This document shows positions 36,101 through 48,125 of a DNA stretch of 60,000 nucleotides, piece after piece. Positions within the stretch are counted from its first letter, which is position 1; each line of letters begins with the position of its first letter. Source of the DNA: Hydractinia symbiolongicarpus (taxonomy: Eukaryota; Cnidaria; Hydrozoa; Anthoathecata; Hydractiniidae); contig NC_079889.1 of the NCBI RefSeq assembly GCF_029227915.1, positions 3,908,001-3,968,000 on the forward strand. The letters run 5' to 3'. Under the pieces are notes generated by a model. The model was not told where the DNA came from, did no database searches, and saw only the letters and a program-made list of their open reading frames with translations. The translations under genes and the position numbers were made by a program.

Positions 36101-36990
36101 TCTATATATTAATAAGCCAGTTCCGTGTGTCTGTAACAGGCAAAGTTGATATCGTCATTTTCCTTTAATCTTACCGAAATTTTCTTTGAAGTAACCGAAA
36201 AATGCATGTCTAATATGCTAAATTTTCTGACGGTACGGCGCGACGTCAATAACACCACTTTAACGTCAATATCCTATATTAAATTAATGAAGCCGTTACA
36301 GTGCACTTAAAACTTTGAGGCCAAATAACTTGGAAACGAGGTGGTGACGTCAATGATTTTTCACTGCGTGGGTAACTAGGGACCACCTGGGACCAATTTG
36401 GGTAAGTTTCCCAAACCTGGATCCCCGAATCCGTTTCGGAATGGACGGGTTGATGACGTCATCACAAAACCTTCAAATCCCAATATTTCTGCAACCGTTT
36501 GTCAAAAGTGCACGTTCCTATACATTTTCTTGATCAGCATTTCAAGATCTATATGATGAATGCAACGGGTGTACGGATTTGTGAAGAAATTTTTTTGGAA
36601 CTTTTGATAGGGACTTTGCTGACGTCAGCAAAATTTTAAAGCCCTTAAATCTCCTTAGACGTTTGTCAAAAACATAGGATACTATACATTTTCTTGATCA
36701 GCGTTTCAAGATCTATACGATGAAGGCAACAGGTATACAAATTTCTAAAGAAAAGTTTTGGGGGTTTGACTGGCCATTGCTGACGTCAGCAAAATTTTAA
36801 AACCCTTATATCTCATTAACCGCTCATCAAAAGCACATGATCATATACATTTTCTTGATCAGCAGTTTAAGCTCTACACAGTAGAGGCAACGTGGAAACA
36901 CAGTTCTACTTTTTTTTGTGGATGGGTTGCTGACGTCATCAAAATTTTTATTCTGCCTCAGTGGATTTTTCCACGGGCTTTATCGACTAG
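36101..36990 (+). mobile_element. Helitron-like array, copy B (890 bp)
   Basis: The longest copy. It carries the central block and three or more successive copies of the internal module (near 36480-36600, 36650-36790 and 36810-36950) before the right end gtggatttttccacgggctt. Confidence 0.8.
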
Positions 36991-37717
36991 TCTATATAAT
37001 AATACGCCAGTTCCGTGTCTCTGTGACAGGCAAAGTGGATGTCTTCATTTTCCTTTGATATTGCCGAAAAATGAATGTCTAATATGGTAAATATTCAGAC
37101 ATTACGGCGCGACGTCAATAACACCACTTTAACGTCAATATCCCTATTAAATTAATGAAGCCATTACAGTGCACCTAAAACTTTGAGGCTAAATAACTTG
37201 GAAACGAGTTGGTGACGTCAATGATTTTTTACCGCGTGGGTAACTAGGGACCACCTTGGACCAATTTGGGTAAGTTTCCCAAACCTGGGTCCCCGAATCC
37301 GTTTTGGAATGGACGGGTTGATGACGTCATCAAAAAATCTTCAAACCCTAATATCTCTGCAACCGTTTGTCAAAGATATATGATCCTATACATTTTCTTG
37401 ATCATCGTTTCAAGGTCTATACGATGAAGGTAACAGGGATATAAATTTCTGAAAATCTTTTTTTGCGTTTTAACGGGCCATTGCTGACGTCAGCAAAATT
37501 TTAAAACCCTTCTATGTCTTTTGTAGTTCGTAGAAAAGTTATGATCCTATATTATTTTGATCAGCGTTTCAACCTCTACACGTTACAGGCAACGAATAAA
37601 CTAAATTTCGCCAATTTTTTTTTTTTTTTTTTGGATTTGCAATGCTGACGACAGCAAACCAACATTTTCAATGTCCTATTGCCTAAGTGGATTTCTCCAC
37701 GGGTCTTTATCGACTAG
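36991..37717 (+). mobile_element. Helitron-like array, copy C (727 bp)
   Basis: Same ends. Two module copies; the second is diverged (37520-37660) and includes a long T run at about 37617-37632. Confidence 0.8.
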
Positions 37718-38306
37718 TCTATATAATAATACGCCAGTTCCGTGTGTCTGTCTGTCACTTTTGCAAAGTGGATTACATTCTTCAAAATTTTCTTTAACAA
37801 AATCTATAAAACATCGCCTATAAAATTGTTCTGTAATTTACCAAACTTTACCGATAAAATAGTATTGACGTCAAAGGAGAGTTTACTAAGATTAGTGAAG
37901 CCATTACAATGCACTTAAAACTTTGAGGCCAAATAACTTGGAAACGAGGTGGTGACGTCAATGTTTTTTCACCGCGTGGGTAACTAGGGACAACCTGGGA
38001 CCAATTTGGGTAAGTTTTCCAAACCTGGGTCCCCGAATCCGTTTCGGAATGGACGGTTTGATGACGTCATCAAAAAACCTTTAAACCTTGATATCTCTGC
38101 AACCGTTTGTCAAAGATACATGATCATATACATTTTCTTGATCAGCATTTCAAGATCTATACGATGAAGGCAACAGGTATACAAATTTCTAAAAAAATAT
38201 ATTTATGTTGTATTTGCACTGCTGACGTCAGCAAGAAAACTAAAACAACCTATTTTTCCATTGTCCTTCTGCCTAAGTGGATTACTCCACGGGATTTATC
38301 GACTAG
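37718..38306 (+). mobile_element. Helitron-like array, copy D (589 bp)
   Basis: Same ends. The left part differs from copies A-C (gtctgtctgtcacttttgca instead of gtctgtaacaggcaaag) and matches copy E, so D and E form a second subfamily. Confidence 0.8.
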
Positions 38307-39016
38307 TCTATATAATAATACGCCAGTTCTGTCTGTCTGTCACTTTTGCAAAGTGGATAAAATTTCTTTGATAAAGTCTATAAAGCATCGCCCATAAATT
38401 TGTTCTGTAAATTAGCAAACTTTGACGTTAGAAAGTATATTAAGATTAGTGAAGCCATTGCATTGCACTTTTAAATTTAAGGCTAAATAACTTGGAGAAA
38501 CAGGTGGAAATAACTGACGTCATCTCCTGCGTGAGTAACTAGGGACTACCTGGGACCAATTTAGGTAAGTTTTCCAAATCTGAGTCCCGGAATCCGTTTC
38601 GGAATGGACGGGTTGATGACGTCATCAAAAAACATTTAAACCTTGATATCTCTGCAACCGTTTGTCAAAAGCACATAATCCTATACATTTTCTTGATCGG
38701 CGTTTCAAGATCTATACGATGAAGGCAACAGGTATACAAATTTCTAAAAAAAATCTTCAAGGTTTTGACGGGTCTTTGCTGACGTCAGCAAAATTTTTAA
38801 TCCCTGATATCTCCTTAGGCGTTCGTCGAGAACATATTATCCTGTACATTATTTTAACCAGCATTTCCACCTATACATTTAACAGACAAAGAATAAACAA
38901 ATTTCGCGAATTTTTTTATCTGCATTGCACTGCTGAGGTCAGCAAAACATCTAAACAAACTCTCTTTTTATTGACCTTTTGCCTAAGTGGATTTCTCCAC
39001 GGGCTTTATAGACTAG
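38307..39016 (+). mobile_element. Helitron-like array, copy E (710 bp)
   Basis: Same ends; left part as in copy D. The right-hand module (tacattattttaaccagcatt and on) is the variant also seen at 3500-3676, linking this copy to the isolated element there. Confidence 0.8.
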
Positions 39017-39204
39017 TATACAAATAATAAAGCAAAAAAAAGGCGCGTACAGTTTAAGTAGTACGTCACTTTCCTTTTTTTTAAAACATCGGAAGTGATT
39101 GTTACCATCGTAAAGATGATTCACTCAGCTCAGCAACCTCTTCCCGCAGAATGGCAGAAAGAGAGAAAAGGCATGTGGTTATTTCAGAGAATGTATACTT
39201 TTGT

Positions 39205-39294
39205 CAACCTCATCCCTGGGAGCATCTTGTATGTTTTCTAATAATCGGAACGGCCGGACGTCAGAAAGATACGAGATGCAAGGGGACGAGGTTG
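39205..39294. repeat. CCTCG-family palindromic repeat, copy 4
   Basis: Starts caacctcatccctgggagca and ends gcaaggggacgaggttg. The inner arms agcatcttgtatg and acgagatgca also pair partly, so almost the whole 90 bp is foldback. Confidence 0.7.
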
Positions 39295-39579
39295 TACTTT
39301 TGTATAAATTATGTGGGATTTTAGAAATCTACACTGTTTTAGTGCGTTAAAGTTATGAACTATAGATGACGCTGCAGAAAAAAACAAGTCGGCGGGGGCT
39401 ACAAAAATTGCTGCGGGGGCGTATATTTCCTCCCTATCAATGTCTATTTAACCGATTTTAACCGAAAGCATAGAGCCCGACCGTGCTGTAGACCAAAAAA
39501 AGAGTTGTGTACATGATGCCAACCATTTCAGCCCGCACCAATCAATGCAAACTCAAGTTTAGGACGTGAACGTATTCCG

Positions 39580-39660
39580 CAACCTGGTACCCAGGATCCT
39601 GGAGCCGTCATTACTGAGTGAACTTCGTCAACAAGGCAAATGCCCTGGAAACGAGGTTGC
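39580..39660. repeat. CCTCG-family palindromic repeat, copy 5
   Basis: Starts gcaacctggtacccaggatc and ends ccctggaaacgaggttgc, with the centre gtcaacaaggcaaat as in copy 3. A related, shorter copy lies at 39771-39837 and a half-copy at 40701-40744. Confidence 0.7.
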
Positions 39661-40156
39661 GTATTCCATACTTTAACTGAACCAATAAAAAAAGATTTTT
39701 ATATTACGGGCCTCTAATTTTCGTAAGGATGGGAAATTTTGTGATTCACATATAGAACGATAAACTTCACACCCTCATTTCCAGGGATTTTTGAAGGTAA
39801 TCACATCAAAAAGGCAATAATACCTGGAAACGAACTCCAATTCACTAAGCTACTGGGTAATCCGAAGCAGCACGCATTTCTTAATAAGCAATTGAATGTT
39901 AAAGGCTGACGTTGAGATTTGACGACAAAACTGGCCAGAATGGAAATTTTGGAAAGGTAAGTTTTGATGATCTGATGAACCAACAAATAGCTTTTTAAAA
40001 CAACAAAAAATACTTTTTTCTAATTAGTAAATAAACGTTAATGACTATATATAGCCAGTATAAACGCAAACCTCGAATTTGTGTACTTGTGCTTTTGTAC
40101 AGAACTAAAGTTGCTTAATTATTTGTCAATCCGAAAATAATGCATTACATTTCTAA

Positions 40157-40573
40157 GGGGCTGTTTACATGAGCCGGGTTAGTGGGCTGGCCCGTTTACG
40201 GAGATCTCGCTTGTTCCTCATTTTCCTCATATTTCCGCTCATCTGTTTATATGGTCAAACGTTTTGGCTCGGTAGGCGAGATCTCGTTTCTCAGGAGGCG
40301 GCATCCCGGTAGGCGGGAGGAACATTTTCTCATATAAACAGTAACAAAACGGGCTAGCCCGTCTAGGCGAGATGGTTTATTATGCTCAACTAATAAAATC
40401 TTTTGTTATAAAAAGTATTTCTTTTGTTCTATATTACTTAATGTTTTCATTGTTCAGAGCTAGCCCGTCTAACCGAAGTAGCTTTTTCTTCATATAAACA
40501 CTAGTTAAAAGCCAGCCCGGCAAGTGAGCCAGCCCGTTTGCCGAGCCAGCCCGCCTCCATATAAACAGTCCCC
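40157..40573. mobile_element. 417-bp inverted-repeat element (MITE-like)
   Basis: The left end is GGGGCTGTTTACATGAGCCG and the right end (reverse) is GGGGACTGTTTATATGGAGG. The interior repeats motifs such as gccagcccg and gagatctcg on both strands, and the variants catataaacagt and atataaaca recur inside. No ORF. The ends recall PIF/Harbinger-type MITEs, but a convincing target duplication is not visible. Confidence 0.65.
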
Positions 40574-40744
40574 AAGAGTATTACCTGTATTTAGTCTTCA
40601 TAAATCATTACATGTGTTGTATGTCTACTGCGTTTTAAACCCAAGTGAATTATTTCAAATTTAGCTCTTCCCACCTCGAACGTTGTAAATTTCATAGGTT
40701 AACCTCGTCCACAGGGCTCTTTTTCTCTTTCTCGATGAGGTTGC

Positions 40745-42114
40745 TTCATAGGTGTATCCGCAGTTAATGCGTACTTCCAAAATATTTAATGTGTTTTACA
40801 TCTGACAACAGTAAGGGAAATAGGCTAATGCTTCCCAAAATCTCACGACTTTGGAAAACATGTTTGGGAGGAATGTCAACTGTCAGGGGATTGAAACATA
40901 ACACAAATGTTTACTGACTGGGAGGGTGGTTGTATAATCAATTCAAAACCTTTGAAATTTAAAAAAACGGAGTTTGACCCCCCTTATAATTTGGTAGGGT
41001 AAGTACAAGGAGTTATTAACTTGTAGAAATACACCACGTTGGACACAGGCACGTGAAAACAAATTTTAACAGGGGCAAATACAGAATTTTTTTTAGCAGG
41101 CTAAACCATATTACGAGCGTTAAAATTGTCTTACGCGTAAAGGGCGTATTACATAATACTTTTAATATGAGGAAGGGCGCAAAGAAATAACATAAAAAAA
41201 GAAATGGCATTCTTGTGTGTTATTGGTCCGCTTTATTGACTTCATCTGACTTCGTAGACAACAAAAGGTCCTAGGTACAAGGGTTATAAAGAAACAAATA
41301 AAAAACAGACTTGAACACAAAAAACAAGGTCATTAGTTGCTGTAGATTATTGTATAAAAATGAACGACATATTTACATAAATACATGAGATGACGTGTAT
41401 GTAATTATTAACCCATTTTGAAATTATCAATCCAATAACTTCATTATTAATAAAGGAAAGACAACAATAAACATCTATACAACCTAGAGCTTAGCCTCTT
41501 ATTACTACTGTACAAGAAGGGTTTGAGTTCCAGGTTGTCATACTATGAACGCAGACTTAAATTGTCAAAAGATGCAGGACAGAAAAAAGTTTAACAAACC
41601 TATTCAATAGAAAATTCGACACAAACTGTATTTCAAAACAGATGACTGGCCGGAATCAAGGGCGTTTGCAAATAACTGGCGGGTAAATTAACGAGGGGTA
41701 AGTGAAAAGTGCAACTGTTCTGAAAAGGAAAACAACCACCTCGAATCTCTGTTTAAACTAAAAACATTTGAAACAGGTAGGTTACACGAAAACCTATTAG
41801 TGTTCAAATAAAACAAATTATTTCAAAGAACAAAAAAGTTTCCGAAGTTTGCAATGGAAATCCGTAGTACAGAACCAAATTAAAAATAAATTAAATGAAA
41901 AAGCAACAACACAAAGAAACAAAAAATTACAAACAAAACAAAAAAAAAACAAAAAAAAAACAATAAGAAGGGAGGCTACCAGCATTCTTCTTTTAAAGAG
42001 TATGATTTCTCCCATTACAATCCTACCTATTTTTACCTCTGAAATCCACGATTAATTACTGCCTTATTTCAAAACCTCTTCCATTGTTTATTTGTCTAGC
42101 ACCCTATCTGTACC
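40745..42114. other. No gene seen, 3' flank of PLCL gene
   Basis: AT-rich, with an adenine-rich tract at 41870-41965 that produces mirrored ORFs on both strands, neither believable. Confidence 0.45.
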
Positions 42115-42195
42115 GTCACATTTTACTCTCATTGAAAATTTGTCAGAGGTGAACATGAACCTCTGACAAATTTTCAATAAGAGTAATACTGTGAC
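42115..42195. repeat. Long near-perfect hairpin
   Basis: Arms 42125-42150 and 42159-42184 are complementary over 26 bp with one mismatch around the 8-nt loop gaacatga. Weaker pairing extends outward through gtcaca (42115-42120) and tgtgac (42190-42195). It lies about 650 bp beyond the PLCL stop codon, on that gene's downstream side. It could be a foldback transposon, a 3' UTR structure, or a small-RNA precursor. Confidence 0.8.
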
Positions 42196-42844
42196 AGAAG
42201 CACACCATGGACTATCGTTCCCTCAATAACATCATGTTCAAACATCACCCGTCTTCGTTTCGGTGGCACAACCAACACAACATATAATTTAAAATACGAA
42301 AATAAGTAAAATAATATCTTTTTCACAATTCTTAACAATAAAAAAAATCTATGCTAAAATGGTTTAAAAACATGCGTAGGGTGAAAGAATCAAGTAAAAA
42401 ACAAACAAACAAATAAACAAACAAATAAACAGAAAAACAGGTTGTATAAAATTCGATCGGAAAGAATAAAACAATTTTTACATATACACACACACCGGAA
42501 TAAAAACACACACACCGGAATAAAAACAGAACGACAATTGCACAACACAAAATAGTGCAAACGACACCGGAGCTTTCATTCTTTCCTGAAAGATACTTAT
42601 CGAGAAGCATTTAAGTTTATCAATGTATCTGGCACCAGTGACATCAATTTAAAGTTGACATTAGACATTATCTTGAACTTACTCAATAAAGGTACTCGTC
42701 CACGCACGATAACAGAATTCATCAGCCTATCACATGACAGCTTAGCGCCAGTTGATTTTCTTCATCAGGCATTTCTCGCATGCACCAGCGATACTGGGTT
42801 AATTAAAACACATCCCTTGACACGGATGAGACAATTAAAATCGG

Positions 42845-45800
42845 CTACATGGCTGTATTGGACTCATTTTCGTCTCCTAAGCTGCATGTACGTGAAACGT
42901 CTCTTATCTAAAATAGATTGCGTCTTCTTATACACGTTGTTGAAAGTACATAGCTGCAGTTATTTTTATGTCTATAAAGCAGAGCCAAACGTAATCTAGT
43001 GATTTTAAAAACGCTGAACGCATTTTGGAAGAGGCTGCCTAATAATGCTGAAGTATTTCCAGTGAGTTGTATTACTTTTTAAAGAAGCTTGTCTCGCTTA
43101 CCTGTCTCATATAGTCTTCACAGTGCTGCTTTGCAGTCTTTAGTAAATCTGCTTGCCCAGATAATACTTTAATGTTCCAAGAAAAATTCTCTATAACCTA
43201 AAACAAATGCGATCGAATAATGAGGAACAGCAAGACATACCACTCTCGGCCAGTGTAAATAAATATAACGAAATATAACGAAACATGTCAGAACATATCA
43301 AACACGTCAAAAGTGTTGAAACATGTCGAAACATGTCAAAAATATCGATACATGTCGAAAAGTGTCGAAACATGTCAAAAATATCGATACATGTCAAAAT
43401 ATCGTCGAAAATATCGATAAATATCGAAAAATATCAAAACATGTCCGTATACTTCGTCAAGTTATACTGCTGCAGGGAAGTGCCAACTTTTTCTTGGGAA
43501 AAATTTTTTTTCTAGGAAGTTAAAATTAAACGCTATACAAGAAATATAGGCAAGAATACCTTGTGTGTTCTCTTTTCTTTGAAACCTTCTTGCGCACATT
43601 TCTTCCGCAAGTCACTCTAAAAATTAACACCGAGAATGTTATGCAAACAACTACATTTCCGTCGTCTTTTACACCGAATTCTCTCACAATCTTCTGTGGT
43701 CAAAAACAACAGGAACAGAAAATTTGAAAAATCATAACGATTTTTTCCTGCTTTCAATCACACCACGGGCAATGTCACGCAGCGGATAATGTGACACCAC
43801 AAGCCTCGTCTACACTTTGAGATGAAAAACAGTAAATTCTGAAAGCAGATTTTCAAAATAAGCTTTTCCGTTGACCCGAAGTGCCGTTCTGACTTTTTTG
43901 CAGACCGAAACGAATGATCTTATAAAAACAAAGGATGTTTAGCATAAACAAACAAACAAAAACAAAAACAATTAAAATGTAGTACTGTAGCACTTAAACT
44001 TATTTGGGGTAACCCAGCGTTGGGTTCTGACGCCCCATAATCATTTTATCACACCTCTGGTTGTTATTTGTATGCAGAAGAGGACGGCGCAAAGGCATGA
44101 CGCCAGTCAAAGCAACGGATACACTTATTCTTGACACGACCAAAGTGAAATCTGGACTACGAACCAAGAAAATAAACCTGATAAATCGGATTCTGGACTA
44201 CTGTGGAAAAAAAACACAATAAAAAATATAAAAACTCCTCACATGCCACTCCAGTGCTGATCTTCTAGCGTGAGATAATCGCTCGTAGACATCACCAGCA
44301 TGCTCCAGTAAGGTTTTACTTTCATTTAAAAACTAAAGAAGTTAAAACTGGACATTACAAAGGGAAAGTGAAACCAATGATTACAAAAGAACAATGTGCA
44401 CTTCAATTTAAGGGTTCAACAACACGCCAATATCAAACATGATTATAAACAATTAAATTTTTAGACAGACATGAAAACATTATTTTTGGTTAAATTTGGA
44501 GTAGTTAAGGCTTGTTGCCTAGCAGCATAATTTTTCTTCGACATAAAATCAACTGAAATTTGTAAATAGTCATCCGTTTTCAGGTTAAAGTTAATCTATC
44601 AAAACAAAAACGATGTTTTAAGTTAATTTTAAAACCAGGTTTTTTCTTGCATAGGTCACTTCGTTATCGCGCGTGACCAAAATTACGGTAAAAAACTAAA
44701 CACAAAATTTTAAAGTAACGAGAAGTTGTGTCACACCTTCACAGAGCAATCAAAAAGCTTATGCTACATAAATTACATAAAGCGTGTGACCAACGCTTGA
44801 GTGGAAAGTGTACTTTTGGTATTCTTTGATTAATACCTCGATGAACGTAAATTAACACGTCGTAAATTAGAATTGCAACTAATTATTTCTGAACGATAAA
44901 TAATTATTAAAATTATAATTGTTGGCGCATAATTAGCGCATCTATATGCTCCCATAATTAGCGTATCCACATGCGCGCATAATTACCACATCTCTGAAGC
45001 TATCATAAAAGACATTATGAAAGAGAATAGGGAAAAGCAAACGGTAAATGTACATTGTTTTTTCTAACTGCATGAGTGAGTGACATTTCTTTTCGTTATT
45101 AAATTTGTAAGTGACTTACATCTTCAAAAGCATCGAGAGCTTTGGATAACACGTGACCAGGATCACCTAGTTTTTCTAAGGTCGGTATCTAAAAACAACA
45201 AAGAACTGTACGTCTCCATGCAACCAGTGTGCAACAAAAGGTAACCAACAAAATGAATTGTTGTTTAAAAAAATTAGAATGTAATATATATTAAATAATT
45301 GTGATCAATAGTAATGATATGTTGTATAGCAAAAAATACATTTAAAGACGACTTTGACACAATCACTGGGTTACCATGACAGCAACAAAAAAAAACACGA
45401 ATACACGAAATCAATATCACTAAAATTTCTATCTTCGTGTGACCAATTAATTTTTAGACAATTCTTTCCAACTTTAATTTTACTAAATTCTGCGACTACA
45501 TAGACACAGTACACTATCTCGCCACGTACCTCAGTAGAAAATTTTAACGCTACTTTTACGGCAGATGTTTCCGCAGCATGATCAAGGCGGCTCGCCAGAA
45601 TACGAATACACTGTTTGATGTTTGCGCGCGGTGTTAACCCACAGCAGTCCTAAATGAGAGGTCCAGTTTAGATTATTACACAAAAATAAAATAAAAAAGA
45701 TCGGTTATTTGTATCTGCCAAAATTTTTCTTTGATTGTTCTGAAATTTCATAACCTTTTCCTCTTCTCTCCTGGATACTCTTCATTTTCTAAGCAATCCT

Positions 45801-48125
45801 GGATACCCCTGAGGTAGCTGTTACGTTCTGTAACACAATTTGACCTTGGTGTCATATTAGCAAGGTACAATTTTTTCCCCTGAATTCACACTTATTCCCA
45901 AGAAATTTTAGCACATTCCCCACATTTGGCTTCTTTTTAATAACAGACATAAAATATTTAAGGACTTTATTGCTCAAACATTAAGCTATTTGTCATGCAA
46001 AAGAGGCATTAGCCTATTAAAACATTTAAAGTCACTCAGTTCAAATAATTCTTCTGATGAAAGAAATGTACCCTTAACATTAAGGTTTTCTCCGTTTGAA
46101 AACTTTGACCACCATCTTTTTGTGATTGATGTTTCCAAAAGAAAATGGAAAAATAAAGGTTATTTAAATTTTTTCGTCTACTTTCTGAATGTTAGGAAAA
46201 TTAATCCATAAAAAATTTTGGACACTTAAACTTTGGGACAGCAAATTTTTCCTGATGTTTGACATGTTCTGAAGAACGTTTTGCGCAAAATTTAAAAACG
46301 CCTGGAAATGTTGGTAGTTAATATGACACACACCCCGAAATAAGAAAACTGTTAATCGCTAATCTTGGCTGGATAAGGAAAAAATCACTTGAGTAAACCT
46401 AGCAAGCAATCCCACAAACAATCTACAAGCAACAGAAAAAGAAAGAAGACGCACCTTAAACGTGTTTAAACTTATTTGAAAGTTATCACGTAAGTTGGTG
46501 GCTTCTCGTAACGGATGGATAGAAAGCTAAAACAAAGAAATTACAGGTGTAGATCTTTCACAGGCATGCATTATAACCGGTTTGGCTCGGCATGCCGTAT
46601 TAAAAAAAGCACTTATTAGCAAGACTGAGGCGTGTAAAATAACTTCTTAGGCGTTTCGCACGGTTTAAAACGACTTCTCCCCGTTTAAACAAAAGGACAG
46701 ACGAGTCTGACATGTATGTCTAGGAAGTTCGTCTTTGTTCGGCAATCCTAATGATACGCGTCTCGGCCATTTACTACCTCGCTTGAAACAAAGTTTTAAG
46801 TATTCCATACCTTGAAAGTGTCATCGATAACCTTCATACCCAGACTCTTTAAACTTGTATACTGAAATAGAAACGAAGATAATCACGCTAAGAACCCAGT
46901 CCTCATGGTAATTATATAAAACAGAATACAGAACACGGCTATTGTTATAAGCAGCACAACATTCTTTCTAAGGCTCAATGTTGCTTTAATCCTATTCCTG
47001 CTGGGCCTTTTAGGGCCTCCTTAATGCTGGGGGAGGCTGATTCGACCTCCCCTCCCCTCCTGTGTAATTTTTAAAATTTTTGTCCGTTATACTTAAAACT
47101 AACCACACGTATTAATAATTTAGCGAAAAAAAATTTGATGACGTCAGCATTTTTGGTGATGACGTCATCAAATTTGGTGACATATAGAGAAAAAGCACTA
47201 ATGAGCACGATGAATTTAGTAACAATAATAATAGAAACACGAAATAATATAACAATATAAACTAAGAAGTCACATAAAGCTTTTAAAAACATGTAAAAAC
47301 ATTTTTTTTCAGAATTTTACTCAACATACACTTCCGGCATAATTCCAAAAAAATTTCTTTTGAAAAACATAGCTAAATAAAAGTCACAACATTTAAAGGT
47401 GTAACTATAAACACATAAAAAGTTGTTAAAAAAAGTTTCTAAAAAAATTTCCTCTCTTTCACAGACATGGTCAAATTCGCGCTTTTGTTTTCCACAGTTA
47501 AACTAGTGCGCCAATCGAAACTACACTTTTTATTTGCATCACTTTTCAAATGAAAATTAAATAACCGTTAAAACAAGATACGTGTCATGAACTATATTTG
47601 TTATAATACTTGTTTTCAACTTTTTTAGATTTTATTTTCCAACCTAAAAAAAGCTTTGAGGCCCATGTTGCTTATAAAATGTTGATTATATAAAAAAAGG
47701 TGTACCCACTAAAGATAGGGAAACATATTTAAATAAGCAAGTGTTGCAATTAAGCAGTAGTAAGCTGAAGAAATGCATAAAGCAAGGTACCAATAAATTC
47801 GAAATAGCTGTTCGAATTCACAAAATTTAAATAACGTAGATAAACGCATATAAAAATTTCATCTTGACAGGGGGCGCTTATTGGGCAGGGGCTGTTAATT
47901 CAGAAGGGGCGCTTCTTATAAATGTTTTTTTAGAAAGGCAATTTTTTTAAACTTCATTCTCATAACTTTTATGAAAATAAAGCGCTTATTAGAGCAGGGG
48001 CGCTTATTTGGCACGGGGCGCTTAATCTGTCATTTACGGTAAGCGAATATTTACTTTATAACAAATGAACTTACGTCTTTTTTCTTCAATGATTTTGGTA
48101 TAGAAAAACCTTTATTCTTTAGAGT
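42845..48125 (-). CDS. PLCL gene: PRIP-type C-terminal helical region
   Basis: Nine exons from 48075-48125 to 42845-42907. Marks shared with vertebrate PLCL1/2 tails: [62 protein letters not shown] and [19 protein letters not shown]. These place the gene in the PLCL group and not PLC-delta, -beta or -eta. The region is mostly amphipathic helix; in mammals the family's C-terminal part takes part in binding other proteins. The last exon adds [20 protein letters not shown] and stops. Confidence 0.93.

Larger units (their letters stand above)
35523..39016 (+). repeat. Head-to-tail array of five Helitron-like elements
   Basis: Five copies (35523-36100, 36101-36990, 36991-37717, 37718-38306, 38307-39016) abut exactly: each CTAG end is followed at once by the next copy's TCTATATA. 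The outer flanks are A on the left and T on the right, the Helitron target. Copies differ in length (578, 890, 727, 589 and 710 bp), mainly by the number of an internal module of about 130 bp. That module runs from ctgcaaccgtttgtcaaaag through cattttcttgatcagcgttt to gctgacgtcagcaaaatttt. None encodes a Rep/helicase. The small ORFs read inside the array (such as 38107-38397 and 38662-39027) are readings of the repeat, not genes. Confidence 0.85.

Noticed and set aside
38107-39027. ORFs of 96 and 121 codons inside the Helitron-like array
   Set aside because: They are readings of the repeated module. The same peptide pattern occurs at 3496-3693, which is another copy of the repeat.
41818-42055. 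Mirrored ORFs on both strands
   Set aside because: Caused by an adenine-rich low-complexity tract.
43285-43523. Two overlapping ORFs rich in HVK and NIDTC repeats
   Set aside because: They are direct readings of the intronic tandem repeat.
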